From: Chelativorans xinjiangensis
Lineage (GTDB): Bacteria; Pseudomonadota; Alphaproteobacteria; Rhizobiales; Rhizobiaceae
Direction: 5' to 3'
Length of the DNA stretch: 64,000 nt
NCBI RefSeq assembly: GCF_009812055.1
Contig: NZ_WQNH01000001.1
Coordinates: 248,001-312,000 of the forward strand
The notes below the pieces were generated by a model. The model was not told where the DNA came from, did not search any database, and saw only the letters and a program-made list of their open reading frames with translations. Below are positions 1 through 8,388 of this stretch, in pieces. Every line of letters starts with the position of its first letter. The stretch's first letter is position 1. A program made the translations under genes and the position numbers.

Positions 1-611
1 AGCATCACGTACCAGAAGGTCTTGACCGGGCCGACGCCATCCATGCGCGAGGCTTCCTCGAGTTCCTTCGGCATCTGGCTGAAGTAGCCGGCGAAGAGCA
101 GCGTGAAGATCACGATGGAATGGCCGCAGGTGGCGAGCATCAGTCCCCACAGGGACTGGCCGAGCCCTAAATTCGACAATAGCTCGAAGACCGGAATGAT
201 GGTGTAGCCCTGCGGGATGAAGAGCGTGAAGAGCATCAGGCCGAAGAGCGCCGCCCGCCCCGGAAACGGCCGCCGGCCGAGCGCATAGCCCATCAGCGCC
301 GCCGAGATGGTCGTGATGAGGACCGAGCCGACCGTCACGAAGAGCGTATTGAAGAAATACGCGCCAATGTTGGCTTCATGCCAGGCCCGCACGAAATTCT
401 CGAAGGTCGGGTTCTCGGGGATCAGCCCGCCACCGGCGAAAATCTCGCTGTTCGACTTGAACGAGGCGGAGACCATCCAGACGAGCGGATAGACCCAGAG
501 GATGCAGATCGCGGCAAGCACGACCGAGGTGATAAGCCGCCGACGGCGCGGATTGAGGAAAGACTGCCGGCTCGTAATCGCCGAACTGCGGGACAGGGCG
601 ACATCAGCCAT
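1..611 (-). CDS. ABC sugar-type transporter permease, MalG-like (partial, 3' end outside window)
   Basis: This is the second permease of a CUT1-like ABC importer, acting in the inner membrane. About 203 residues are visible. There is a short basic N-terminus, then hydrophobic segments around residues 27-50 and several more. The protein then enters the EAA loop (EEASRMDGVGPVKTFWYVML), which docks on the ATPase, and runs off the left edge. The start ATG overlaps the end of the upstream MalF-like gene by 8 bp, so the two are translationally coupled. The partner binding protein lies further upstream on the same strand. The ATPase gene is not visible and is presumably beyond the window. The family assignment is firm; the substrate is unknown. 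Confidence 0.9.
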   Translation of the reverse strand, partial: MADVALSRSSAITSRQSFLNPRRRRLITSVVLAAICILWVYPLVWMVSASFKSNSEIFAGGGLIPENPTFENFVRAWHEANIGAYFFNTLFVTVGSVLITTISAALMGYALGRRPFPGRAALFGLMLFTLFIPQGYTIIPVFELLSNLGLGQSLWGLMLATCGHSIVIFTLLFAGYFSQMPKELEEASRMDGVGPVKTFWYVM

Positions 612-1572
612 TGGCCGGGTCCTTCCTGCGGGCGCGGCGCACCGCGACGATCTGGAAGATGGTGAGGATCATGACGGCGAGGCCGAACAAGACGCCTGCA
701 GCGCTTGCATAACCCAGTTGCGGGACCATGCCGCCCGACGGTGCGAAGGCGATGCGGAAGATGAAGACCTCCATCACCTCCGAGGCGAAGAAGGGGCCGC
801 CCTGCGTCGTCGACTGGATCAGCGGGAAGACGTTGAGCGCGGCAATGGCCGAGATCAGCCCGATCACGACCGCAAAGGGGGCGATGATCGGCAGGACGAC
901 AAAGACCGTCACTTGCCAGGTCCTCACGCCGTCCAGTTTGGCCGCCTCGTACAATTCGTCCGGCACCGTCTGAAGTGCTGCAAGCCAGTAGATCAGCGTG
1001 ACGCCCGTCCATTTCCACACGAAGACGCCGGCGAGCGTCCAAAGCACGAGTTGCGGACTGCCGAGGAAGTCGACCGCACGTTCGAAAAGCCCGGCATCGA
1101 GCAGGAGGCCGTTGATCGGCCCGTTGAAGGGGCTCAGCATGAGCGCGATGACAATGGCGATAACGGCCACCGGCGTTACCACCGGCAGGAAGATCATCGT
1201 GCGGAAGAGCGTGGAGAGCTTGAGCAGCTTGTTGTTGAGCAGGATCGCAAAGACCAGGCTTATGAACATCTGCAGCGGCACGGTCGCCAGGGTGAAGAGG
1301 AAGGACCGTTTGAAGGCGTTGAGGAAGAACTCATCCTGCAGGAGTTCGCGGTAGTTCTGCAGGCCGACGAATTTCTTGGCCGCGCCGAAGCCCGTCCAGG
1401 TGAGCAGCGAGTAGTATTCGGAGGCAATCAGCGGCCAGACGATGAAGGCGCCGAAGATGAGGAGCCCCGGAACGAGGAACAGATAGTCGATCCGCGACTT
1501 CCAGATGCGGGCCGCAAGGCCCTGTCTCGTTGCAGCCGGCGCGTGCGATATGTGCAACTCTGTGGCGCTCAT
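604..1572 (-). CDS. ABC sugar-type transporter permease, MalF-like
   Basis: A 322-residue inner-membrane permease of a carbohydrate-type ABC importer. Its first membrane helix is at about residues 30-50, with further helices at about 91-112, 125-146 and 175-200. The EAA loop is at about 206-230 (ELYEAAKLDGVRTWQ). It is separated from the upstream binding-protein gene by a 224-bp gap that holds a long imperfect palindrome, and it overlaps the next permease. Gene order binding protein, MalF-like, MalG-like is standard for this family. Substrate specificity cannot be read from the sequence. Confidence 0.92.
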   Translation of the reverse strand: MSATELHISHAPAATRQGLAARIWKSRIDYLFLVPGLLIFGAFIVWPLIASEYYSLLTWTGFGAAKKFVGLQNYRELLQDEFFLNAFKRSFLFTLATVPLQMFISLVFAILLNNKLLKLSTLFRTMIFLPVVTPVAVIAIVIALMLSPFNGPINGLLLDAGLFERAVDFLGSPQLVLWTLAGVFVWKWTGVTLIYWLAALQTVPDELYEAAKLDGVRTWQVTVFVVLPIIAPFAVVIGLISAIAALNVFPLIQSTTQGGPFFASEVMEVFIFRIAFAPSGGMVPQLGYASAAGVLFGLAVMILTIFQIVAVRRARRKDPANG

Positions 1573-1636
1573 CGGATTGTGCTGCCTCGTGTTTCCCGGG
1601 AGCTATCGCCACATGGCCCCTGAACCGGCACATTCC

Positions 1637-1763
1637 CCGTCATCCCGGAAACCGGAGCGAAGTGGAGGTTGTCCGGGACCCACTCCGTGACTCGTCCATA
1701 TTCCGGAATGGATCCCGGACAGCCGCCTTTCGCTTCGCTCAAGCCGACTTCCGGGATGACGCG
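1637..1763. repeat. Long imperfect palindrome between binding-protein and permease genes
   Basis: The outer arms GTCATCCCGGAA and TTCCGGGATGAC are perfect inverted copies. Inner blocks GTCCGGGA and TCCCGGAC also pair, with a variable core between. The same blocks occur in the 41-bp perfect palindrome at 41448-41561, so this is one copy of a dispersed family. Both copies sit between co-directional genes and would fold in the mRNA. Whether it terminates, stabilises or processes the message cannot be told; no U-run follows. Confidence 0.75.
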
Positions 1764-1782
1764 CATAGGACTAGCCCAACCA

Positions 1783-1800
1783 GAATTCATCATGCTCTAG
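1783..1800 (-). repeat. Edge of CTAGAGCATGAT repeat supplying a stop codon
   Basis: On the minus strand the binding-protein gene ends in CTAGAGCATGAT. This matches the first 12 bases of the repeat copy at 52285-52394. The TAG inside CTAG is the gene's stop codon. Beyond about 12 bases the similarity fades, so this is either a truncated copy or a short match. Confidence 0.45.
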
Positions 1801-3341
1801 GAAGCGTAGTCGACGCTCGGATCCCAGTCCGAATAGACGAGGTCCTCGCGGCGGACATTCGCCCCTTCCGCATTGGCGTCGGCAATCGCCTTGTCGAGCG
1901 CCGCGTTCATGGCGCCCTTTAGTTTGGAGAGGTTCTCCTTCACGCCGCTGAGCTGGCCGGTGTAGAGGCCCTGTACGACGTTCGCCAGGTTCGGCGTCGG
2001 CTCCTCGTAGAGCTGCGCCACCTTGGTGAAGCCAGGGCTGCGCGCGTAGACCACGGGGCTGACGCGCACCTGCTTTTCCTGCAGCGCGATGACGGCCTTC
2101 GAACGCTCCGACATTTCGGCCTCCTCGGCCGCCTTCGGGAAGATTGGCGGGTCCGAGGGACCGACGACGTTGCCCCAGGCGACCTGGCCCTCAAGCGTAC
2201 CCATGTAATGAAACACGTCGGCCGCATAGGCGGGGTTCTTGGCCGCGGCGTTCACATACATGGTATTGGCCGCCGAGGGCAGCGCGTCGACGATGGTCTT
2301 GCCGTCCTTGCCCTCGGGTGCCGGTGTCGCGGTGAAGCCGAAATCGAAATCCGGATTGTTGGCCTCCCAGATCGGCACGTTCCACGGCCCTTGCAGGATC
2401 ATGCCGGCGCCGCCCTGTTCGACGAAGGCGCGCGCCTGCGGCGCGTTGAGGCTCATGATGCCGGGGAACATGCTGCCGTCGTCGCGGATGGCCAGCAGGA
2501 GCTCCATCGCCTGCACGAACTCGTCGCTGTCGATAACGATCTCGCCGGTCCTGTAGTCGACGCCGGTCAGGCAGCCGGCAACGCTGCTCGCGCAGGCCGC
2601 GCCGGCGCGGTTGGCGAGTTGGACCAGATTGGCCGACCAGCGGTTTCCCTGATTGCCGCCCATGATCAGGCCGAACATGGATCCGCCGGAATTCTCGGTG
2701 ATCTGCGCTGCCGCCTTGCGGAACTGATCCCAGGTAAGCGGCGAATCCGGACCGGGATCGAACTCGGTCAATTCCATCGCTTTCCTGTTGAACAAGAGCA
2801 GAGACGAGCAGCGGCGCTCGGACGTGTAGGGCAAGCCGTAGGTCTTGCCTTCGATCACGTTGACGCCTTCGACAAAGGAGCCGGCCGGGAAGCCCGCCTT
2901 CCAGGCCTCGAAATCGGGGATTAGCTCGTCGAGCGGCTGAACCCAGCCCTCCGCGACGGCGACCGCCGGCGGCATTCCATTCGGCAGGTTGAAGGCGTCC
3001 GGCGCCGAGCCGTTGCGAATGCCGAGCGGCAGCACGGTCGCGATCTCGTTCCAGGGCAGCCCGTCATAGACGACCTCAATTCCCCGCGCCTCGGCGTATT
3101 TCGGGAAGAACTGCCGATAGAACACGCCCTTCTGACCGCCGCTGTCCAGCCACCGGAATGGGCCGTCGGCCGGCGGCAGGTCGAGGCTCGGGTCTGCGAT
3201 CGGTATCTTCTCGGCAAGGCTCGGGTCGATGTTCTTGACTTCCTGCGCGAGGCTCCGCCCCGCGAGCGCGGCAAGCGCGAACGCGCTGCTCGACGCCAGA
3301 AAGGCGCGGCGCGAAAGGCCGTCAATTCGTCTGATGGACAT
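1797..3341 (-). CDS. Extracellular solute-binding protein of sugar-type ABC importer
   Basis: A 514-residue periplasmic binding protein (family 1, larger than the usual 400-430). The N-terminus carries a Tat-like signal, SRRAFLASSSAFALAALAG, at residues 10-28 with twin arginines at 11-12, suggesting export in folded form. I start it at 3341 because GGAGGAGAAT lies directly before that ATG; the open frame continues 31 codons upstream without a ribosome site. It heads the importer operon and is transcribed away from a LysR-type regulator across a 130-bp gap that carries an inverted repeat. The ligand is unknown, probably a carbohydrate or polyol. The stop codon lies in a repeat-like CTAGAGCATGAT sequence. 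Confidence 0.92.
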   Translation of the reverse strand: MSIRRIDGLSRRAFLASSSAFALAALAGRSLAQEVKNIDPSLAEKIPIADPSLDLPPADGPFRWLDSGGQKGVFYRQFFPKYAEARGIEVVYDGLPWNEIATVLPLGIRNGSAPDAFNLPNGMPPAVAVAEGWVQPLDELIPDFEAWKAGFPAGSFVEGVNVIEGKTYGLPYTSERRCSSLLLFNRKAMELTEFDPGPDSPLTWDQFRKAAAQITENSGGSMFGLIMGGNQGNRWSANLVQLANRAGAACASSVAGCLTGVDYRTGEIVIDSDEFVQAMELLLAIRDDGSMFPGIMSLNAPQARAFVEQGGAGMILQGPWNVPIWEANNPDFDFGFTATPAPEGKDGKTIVDALPSAANTMYVNAAAKNPAYAADVFHYMGTLEGQVAWGNVVGPSDPPIFPKAAEEAEMSERSKAVIALQEKQVRVSPVVYARSPGFTKVAQLYEEPTPNLANVVQGLYTGQLSGVKENLSKLKGAMNAALDKAIADANAEGANVRREDLVYSDWDPSVDYAS

Positions 3342-3418
3342 ATTCTCCTCCGTGGACCGCTGCTGCCCGCCTCCCGCGAGCCGTTGAGCGCCGGCGGTCA
3401 CACTAGCGATTGCAGTCA

Positions 3419-3433
3419 TGCATGAATAATGCA
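3419..3433. promoter_or_regulatory. Inverted repeat between LysR gene and binding-protein gene
   Basis: TGCAT-GAATA-ATGCA is a perfect 5-bp inverted repeat 38 bp before the LysR start. It has the look of a LysR-type recognition site that could serve both divergent promoters. This is inferred from position and symmetry only. Confidence 0.45.
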
Positions 3434-3471
3434 AAAAGGCGCGGTGGCGATGTTATAAAGTTATCGCTCAG

Positions 3472-4401
3472 ATGCTCGATCTCATGACCCATCTTTTCCG
3501 CCTGCAAGCCATCGTCGAAGAGGGCAGCCTGCGACGTGCGGCGGAAAGATTGAGCATCACCCAGCCGGCCCTGTCGCGCTCCTTGGCAAAGCTTGAAAAG
3601 CGGTTCGGACGACCACTCCTGGAACGCGGCGCCCGCGGCGTCACGCCCACGGCCTTTGGCGCGAAGGTCCTGTCGTCGGTGCTGCGGCTATCGCGCCACT
3701 GGGAACTGGCCGAGCAGGAGCTGCAGTCCAGCAATACCAGCAAGAAGATGCGTTTGCGCATCCGGGCGGGGCCGCTGTGGCGGGCCGTCGTTCTTCCCGG
3801 GCTGATCGGGGAACTCCAGCGAGCATTTCCGAACCTGGTGATCGAGCTGCAGAACGCCGATTTCGAGACGGCGATTCCCGACCTTCTGGAAGGTCGGGTC
3901 GATGTGTTTTTCGGCGGGCTGCAGATCGCCGACGAGGTCGACAAGCGGCTCAGCCGAAAGCAGTTCACGGTCGTTCATGACCGTGTCGTCGCGCGGGCGG
4001 ATCACCCTCTCTTTGGTCGACTGAGACCGAACGGTTCTCTGGAACCACAGGTTCTCCTGGACTATCCTTGGCTGATATACTCCAACGATCCGGCGTACGA
4101 GAGCGCGACGGTGCATGCCTCGATCGAACGCCTGGGCCGCACACCCGAGATCCGCATCACGTGCGAGTCCCTCATCTCCGCTATTGGCCTCTTGCAGAAG
4201 AGCGACTGCCTGAGCATCCTGCCGGACGCGGCGGTCACGGAAGCGCGTGGTCCGCAGATCATTCCCGTCCCCGTCCAGCTCGGTCGAAAGCGGACACGCT
4301 CCGGCGCGATCTTTCGCGATGAGATGGCGGACTGGCCGCCCCTCGAGTATCTCCTGGCCCTTTGCTCTGCGCGCTTCGCTTCGATAGAGCCTGTGAGTTG
4401 A
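3472..4401 (+). CDS. LysR family transcriptional regulator
   Basis: A 309-residue LysR-type regulator. The N-terminal winged helix-turn-helix is at about residues 5-65 (GSLRRAAERLSITQPALSRS). It is followed by the linker helix and a periplasmic-binding-like effector domain. It is transcribed divergently from the ABC binding-protein gene, the usual arrangement for a regulator of that importer. A second ATG lies four codons downstream. It converges on the amidohydrolase gene, with 59 bp between the stop codons. Confidence 0.93.
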   Translation: MLDLMTHLFRLQAIVEEGSLRRAAERLSITQPALSRSLAKLEKRFGRPLLERGARGVTPTAFGAKVLSSVLRLSRHWELAEQELQSSNTSKKMRLRIRAGPLWRAVVLPGLIGELQRAFPNLVIELQNADFETAIPDLLEGRVDVFFGGLQIADEVDKRLSRKQFTVVHDRVVARADHPLFGRLRPNGSLEPQVLLDYPWLIYSNDPAYESATVHASIERLGRTPEIRITCESLISAIGLLQKSDCLSILPDAAVTEARGPQIIPVPVQLGRKRTRSGAIFRDEMADWPPLEYLLALCSARFASIEPVS

Positions 4402-4460
4402 GGTGACGCTACGCCACCGAACTTCGGTACGCATGCTTGCAGCCGATCAGAAACTGAACC

Positions 4461-5351
4461 TTACACCGGCCGATAGATGCGTTCGGCGGTGTTCCAGAAG
4501 ATGTTGGCCTGATCTTCAGTGGAGAGCGGGGCGGCGGCGGCGCGATGGGCGTTCATCATCGACAGGTGGTCGGTCCACAGCTTCTCGATCGGAAAGTTCG
4601 AGCCGAACATCAGCCGCCTGCTGCCGAAGATGTTCGCCGCCGTGGCGACGATGAAGGAAATGAGTTCCGGGTCGTTCCTGTGAACGAAGGTGCCAAGACC
4701 GGAGAGCTTCGCGGAAACGTTGGGTTGGGCGGCCAGCATCCGCAGCCCTGCCTCCCATTCGGCCACCGTGTCGGGCGACATATCGGTCAGCATGCCGGTA
4801 TGCGTCAGGATGAACTGCGTTTCCGGATTTTCGGCAATCATCGTAGCGCCATCGCGCATCTGGCCTGGGAAGAGCTGGAGATCGAAGGAGAAGCCGTAGT
4901 CCTTCAGGTGCGCGATGTTGGCACGGACCGTCGGGTCGACGACCTGGCGCGGCGAGGCGGCGAACCGGTATTCCGGCGTCTCGTGCCAGTGGAGCTGCAT
5001 GCGCACCCCGCGCATGAGCGGATAGCGCTTCAGCCGGTCGAGCTGCGGGCGGACGTCTTCCACCGTCATGTCGGCGTAACCGACGATGGCGTGCGGCCAC
5101 CCGGTCTCCTCCGCCGTCGCCTGTACCCAGGCCGCCTCGTCCTCGAAGCGCTCCCTGGCCCAGTTGGTCTGTACGTAGACGGCCTTCTCGATGCTCGAAT
5201 CCTTCTGGTCGTCGAGGAATTCCCCGATCGTATAGTCGCGCCGGATCGGCTCGTAGGGACCGAAGATGCGGGGCACCATGGGGCCGACGAGCCAGGGCAG
5301 GTCATTCTGCCGCCAGATGTGGAAATGGGTATCGATGGCTTTCTGCATCAT
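4461..5351 (-). CDS. Amidohydrolase-2 family metal-dependent hydrolase
   Basis: A 296-residue TIM-barrel hydrolase of the Amidohydrolase_2 (PF04909) type, the group that includes lactonases and decarboxylases. The N-terminal metal motif is DTHFHIW at about residues 6-12. Later signatures are LTHTGM after strand 5-6 and GSNFPIE near the C-terminus, carrying the expected His and Asp-equivalent positions (here Asn-Phe replaces the common DxP). It is the last gene of the molybdenum-hydroxylase operon; its ATG overlaps the VWA gene stop (ATGA), with GAGGG upstream. A likely role is hydrolysis of a lactone or amide formed after hydroxylation (inference). Confidence 0.85.
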   Translation of the reverse strand: MMQKAIDTHFHIWRQNDLPWLVGPMVPRIFGPYEPIRRDYTIGEFLDDQKDSSIEKAVYVQTNWARERFEDEAAWVQATAEETGWPHAIVGYADMTVEDVRPQLDRLKRYPLMRGVRMQLHWHETPEYRFAASPRQVVDPTVRANIAHLKDYGFSFDLQLFPGQMRDGATMIAENPETQFILTHTGMLTDMSPDTVAEWEAGLRMLAAQPNVSAKLSGLGTFVHRNDPELISFIVATAANIFGSRRLMFGSNFPIEKLWTDHLSMMNAHRAAAAPLSTEDQANIFWNTAERIYRPV

Positions 5352-6490
5352 GTTGCCCTCTGCCATATCTCGGCGGCCGGTCTGGCGGGCCGTCCGAGCG
5401 AAAGCATGAAGCGCGTCAGCTCCGCCGTGGAGGAGCCGTCGACAAGATCGTCGAGCGCGGGAAGGATGGCTTGCAGTCCTGCTGTTTCGGGCCGGAAATG
5501 CGGGTCGCCGGCCAGCGGTGTGCACAGCGAGAGCCGGTGCGCCCGGGAGGAGAGCCGACGCATCGCAATCTCCATCTCCGCGTGATCGCCCCGCTCGAGA
5601 CCGTCGGAGAGGACGAGCACCGCCGCGCCGCGCGCGAAGGAGGCAAAGCGCGGCACGGACAGAAAGGCGAGCAGGGTCGGCCCGATGCGAGTGCCGCCGT
5701 CCCAGTCGTCCACGCATTCGGCAGCGCGCGTCAGCGCCTGATCGCGGTTGCGGATCCTGAGCGCCGGGGTGATGCGCGTCAGCCGCGTGCCGAAGGTGAA
5801 GACCTCGGCCATCCCAACGCCCTGAACGGCGGCGTGGGCGACCTTCAGATAGTCCTCAGTGTGAAGTTTCATCGACCCGGATATGTCGATCAGGACGAGC
5901 AGCCGGCGCGGCACCACCTGACGGCGACGCAGGATGGGTTCGGGAATGTCGCCGTCGAAACGCACGATCTCCCGCAGCGACCGGCGCAAATCGATCCTTC
6001 CGCGCGAGCGGACGCGCAGATGCCGAAACGTCCGGCGGCGTGGCAACGCCTTAGCCAGATGGCGGCCAAACCCATCGAGCGCCGTTTCCGGCGCCCGCGC
6101 GAAATGGCGCACAGCCAGCTGCTCGGCGGTGGAAGACCGTTCTCCGCTTTCGTCATGCGCACGAATCTCGATGTGCTCTTCGCAGGATCTCCCCTCGTCC
6201 TTGACCTGCGTTTCCTCCTCGTCGGCGTCATCGGAAACCGTTACAGCCGCCTCGCCGTAGAAATGGCTGCGGAAAAGTACCTCGAACTCCATGAATCGTT
6301 CCGGCGGCGGCGCGAATGTCGCAATGGCCGCCTGGCGAATGTCTTCCATGGACCTCGGACCGAGCAGCGACACCGCCTCCATGAAACTCTCGACCTGCTC
6401 AGGTGCCGCGCCATGGCCGAAGCCGCGCAACAACCGGCCGAACCCGACAAAGGGTTGCGCGCCTTTCGGGAGCGGGCGGGCCGGCATCAT
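5348..6490 (-). CDS. VWA domain protein, CoxE-like
   Basis: A 380-residue cytoplasmic protein with a C-terminal von Willebrand A domain. The MIDAS motif DISGS is at 202-206, a threonine is in GGTRIG at about 267, and an aspartate is in LSDGLERGD at about 296, so the metal site looks intact. The N-terminal half is charged. CoxE-type proteins act with a MoxR ATPase (CoxD) in maturing the active site of molybdenum hydroxylases such as CO dehydrogenase. The gene starts inside the stop codon of the MoxR gene (ATGA overlap) and precedes the amidohydrolase. The start at 6490 is set by that overlap; a longer open frame upstream lacks a ribosome site. Confidence 0.88.
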   Translation of the reverse strand: MMPARPLPKGAQPFVGFGRLLRGFGHGAAPEQVESFMEAVSLLGPRSMEDIRQAAIATFAPPPERFMEFEVLFRSHFYGEAAVTVSDDADEEETQVKDEGRSCEEHIEIRAHDESGERSSTAEQLAVRHFARAPETALDGFGRHLAKALPRRRTFRHLRVRSRGRIDLRRSLREIVRFDGDIPEPILRRRQVVPRRLLVLIDISGSMKLHTEDYLKVAHAAVQGVGMAEVFTFGTRLTRITPALRIRNRDQALTRAAECVDDWDGGTRIGPTLLAFLSVPRFASFARGAAVLVLSDGLERGDHAEMEIAMRRLSSRAHRLSLCTPLAGDPHFRPETAGLQAILPALDDLVDGSSTAELTRFMLSLGRPARPAAEIWQRAT

Positions 6491-7368
6491 TCCAGCGCCT
6501 CCTCGACCACGCGGCCGAGTTCGGGCGCGAGGAAGGTAAGGTCCTCCTCGTCCTTGATCAAAACGCCGACCGCCCTGCGGAAGGCTTCCGGCCACGGGCT
6601 GCCGCCCTTCTCCAATACCGTCGCCGCGTTGGCCCATTCGATGGCCTCGGAAATTCCGGGCGGCTTGGCCAGCGGCCGCGAGCGGATTTCGCGCACCGCC
6701 TTCGCCGCCGCCCGTGCCGTCCGCTCGGCGACGTCGCCGGCGCGCAACATGATGATTTCCGCCTCCCTGTCGGGATCGGGATAGCCGATCCAGTGATAGA
6801 CGCAGCGCCGCCGCAAGGCCTCCGCGAGTTCGCGCGTGCGGTTGGAGGTGAGCACGACGACCGGCCGCGCCGTGGCGCGGATCGTGCCGCGTTCGGGGAT
6901 GGATATCTGGAAATCGGACAGGAATTCCAAGAGCAGCGCTTCGAACTCGTGGTCCGTCCGGTCGATCTCGTCGACCAGCAGGATGTTTTCTTCAGGCGCC
7001 TTCAGGACCTTCAGAAGCGGGCGGGCGATCAGGAAACGGTCGTCGTAAAGATCGACCTCGCCCTCGCCGGCCTGACGGATGGCGAGAAGCTGGCGCTGGT
7101 AGTTCCACTCGTAGATGGCATGCGCCGGGTCTATCCCCTCATAGCATTGCAGGCGGATCAGGCTTCGGCCGAATATCTCGGCGATCGCCTTCGCCGCTTC
7201 CGTCTTGCCGACGCCCGGCGCGCCCTCCAGAAGCAGCGGCTTGCCGAGGCGGATCGCCAGGAAAATGGCGGTCGCAAGCCCGTCATCCGTCACATAGCGC
7301 GCACTGGCCAGACCCGCGGTGATCGCCTCGGGAGAGGCCGTGAGGGATGCGACCGGCTTGCGCGCCAT
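6487..7368 (-). CDS. MoxR-type AAA+ ATPase, CoxD-like
   Basis: A 293-residue AAA+ ATPase. Walker A is GAPGVGKT at 49-56 and Walker B is ILLVDEIDR at about 129-137, followed by VVLTSNRTRELAEAL (sensor 1 region). In carboxydotrophs CoxD is a membrane-associated chaperone for building the Mo/Cu site. Related MoxR/VWA pairs accompany many other molybdenum hydroxylases without copper. The gene lies 3 bp after the smaller molybdopterin-subunit gene and overlaps the VWA gene, so the two probably work as a pair on the enzyme encoded upstream. Confidence 0.9.
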   Translation of the reverse strand: MARKPVASLTASPEAITAGLASARYVTDDGLATAIFLAIRLGKPLLLEGAPGVGKTEAAKAIAEIFGRSLIRLQCYEGIDPAHAIYEWNYQRQLLAIRQAGEGEVDLYDDRFLIARPLLKVLKAPEENILLVDEIDRTDHEFEALLLEFLSDFQISIPERGTIRATARPVVVLTSNRTRELAEALRRRCVYHWIGYPDPDREAEIIMLRAGDVAERTARAAAKAVREIRSRPLAKPPGISEAIEWANAATVLEKGGSPWPEAFRRAVGVLIKDEEDLTFLAPELGRVVEEALE

Positions 7369-7371
7369 GGC

Positions 7372-8385
7372 TCAGGCCGCCGCGCCGGCGTCGCGCTGCT
7401 TCAGGGCCCGCAGCACGCGCTCGGGCGTGATGGGGAGCGTGTCGACGCGCACGCCGACAGCATCGAAGATGGCGTTGGCGACGGCCGGTATCTGCGGGTT
7501 TGCGCACATCTCGCCTGGCCCCTTCGCTCCGAATGGACCGTCTCCCGACGGACGCTCCAGGACGGCGATCTCGGTCTCCGCGAGGTCTCCCGGCCCGGGC
7601 ATCAGATATTCGTTGTAATCGCGCGCGCCATGATGCCGGTCCGGATAGTAGGGCTCCGTCGTCTCGTAGAGCGCATGGCTGATCCCCATCCACGACCCGC
7701 CTACAAGTTGCTGCTCGACCATCTTCGGGTTGAGCGCGCGACCGATCTCGAAGACGTTCTTGACCGAAAGAACGACGACCTCGCCGGTCTCCTCGTCCAC
7801 CTCCACCTCGGCCACCGTGCAGGCATGGGCATAGCAGGTGGAGGGCTTCATGGCGCCCGTCTCCGTCTCCGGATAGGAGCGCGGGACGAGGAACATGCCG
7901 CGCCCCGAAATCGAGCGGCCGTGCTTGAAATGCGCGGCGAGCGCCGTGTCGAAGATCGAGATGGAGCGCGACGGCGCGCCCTTCACGTGGATGTTGCCGC
8001 TGCCGTCGGTATCGAGGTCGGAGGCGTTCACCTCCAGTTCCTCGGCTGCGACTTCCAGCATCACCTGCCGCGCCTCGCGCGCCGCCTGGATGACGGCATT
8101 GCCGGCGCGGTGCGTGCCGCGCGAGGCGAAGGTGCCCATGCAGTGTGGCCCGGTGTCGGTATCGGCCGTGTCGACGGTGACGCTCTCGGTCGGCACGCCG
8201 ATCGTCTCGGCGCAGATCTGCGCCATGATCTGCTTCAGCCCCTGCCCGAGGTCGACGCTCGACAGCGTCACCATGAAGCTGCCGGTGGGGGTGGAGTGGA
8301 CGAGCGCCTGGGTGGGATCACCGCCCAGGTTCATGCCGGTCGGGTAGTTGACCGCCGCCACGCCGCGGCCGCGTTTTACGGCCAT
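7372..8385 (-). CDS. Molybdenum hydroxylase, C-terminal half of split molybdopterin subunit
   Basis: A 337-residue protein equal to the C-terminal half of a CoxL/XdhB-type large subunit. It keeps VDLGQG (44-49), FASRGTHRAG (86-95), the VGGSWMGISHAL cofactor segment (228-239) and GAKGPGE (286-292). In that last motif the glutamate at 292 matches the catalytic base of the family. It begins in the same reading frame as the preceding gene, separated only by TGA-GCG, and has its own ribosome site (GAGGGAGGG) overlapping the upstream end. A comparable division into two Mo-binding polypeptides is known for the nicotinate dehydrogenase of Eubacterium barkeri (NdhL/NdhM). The substrate here is unknown. 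Confidence 0.88.
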   Translation of the reverse strand: MAVKRGRGVAAVNYPTGMNLGGDPTQALVHSTPTGSFMVTLSSVDLGQGLKQIMAQICAETIGVPTESVTVDTADTDTGPHCMGTFASRGTHRAGNAVIQAAREARQVMLEVAAEELEVNASDLDTDGSGNIHVKGAPSRSISIFDTALAAHFKHGRSISGRGMFLVPRSYPETETGAMKPSTCYAHACTVAEVEVDEETGEVVVLSVKNVFEIGRALNPKMVEQQLVGGSWMGISHALYETTEPYYPDRHHGARDYNEYLMPGPGDLAETEIAVLERPSGDGPFGAKGPGEMCANPQIPAVANAIFDAVGVRVDTLPITPERVLRALKQRDAGAAA

Positions 8386-8388
8386 CGC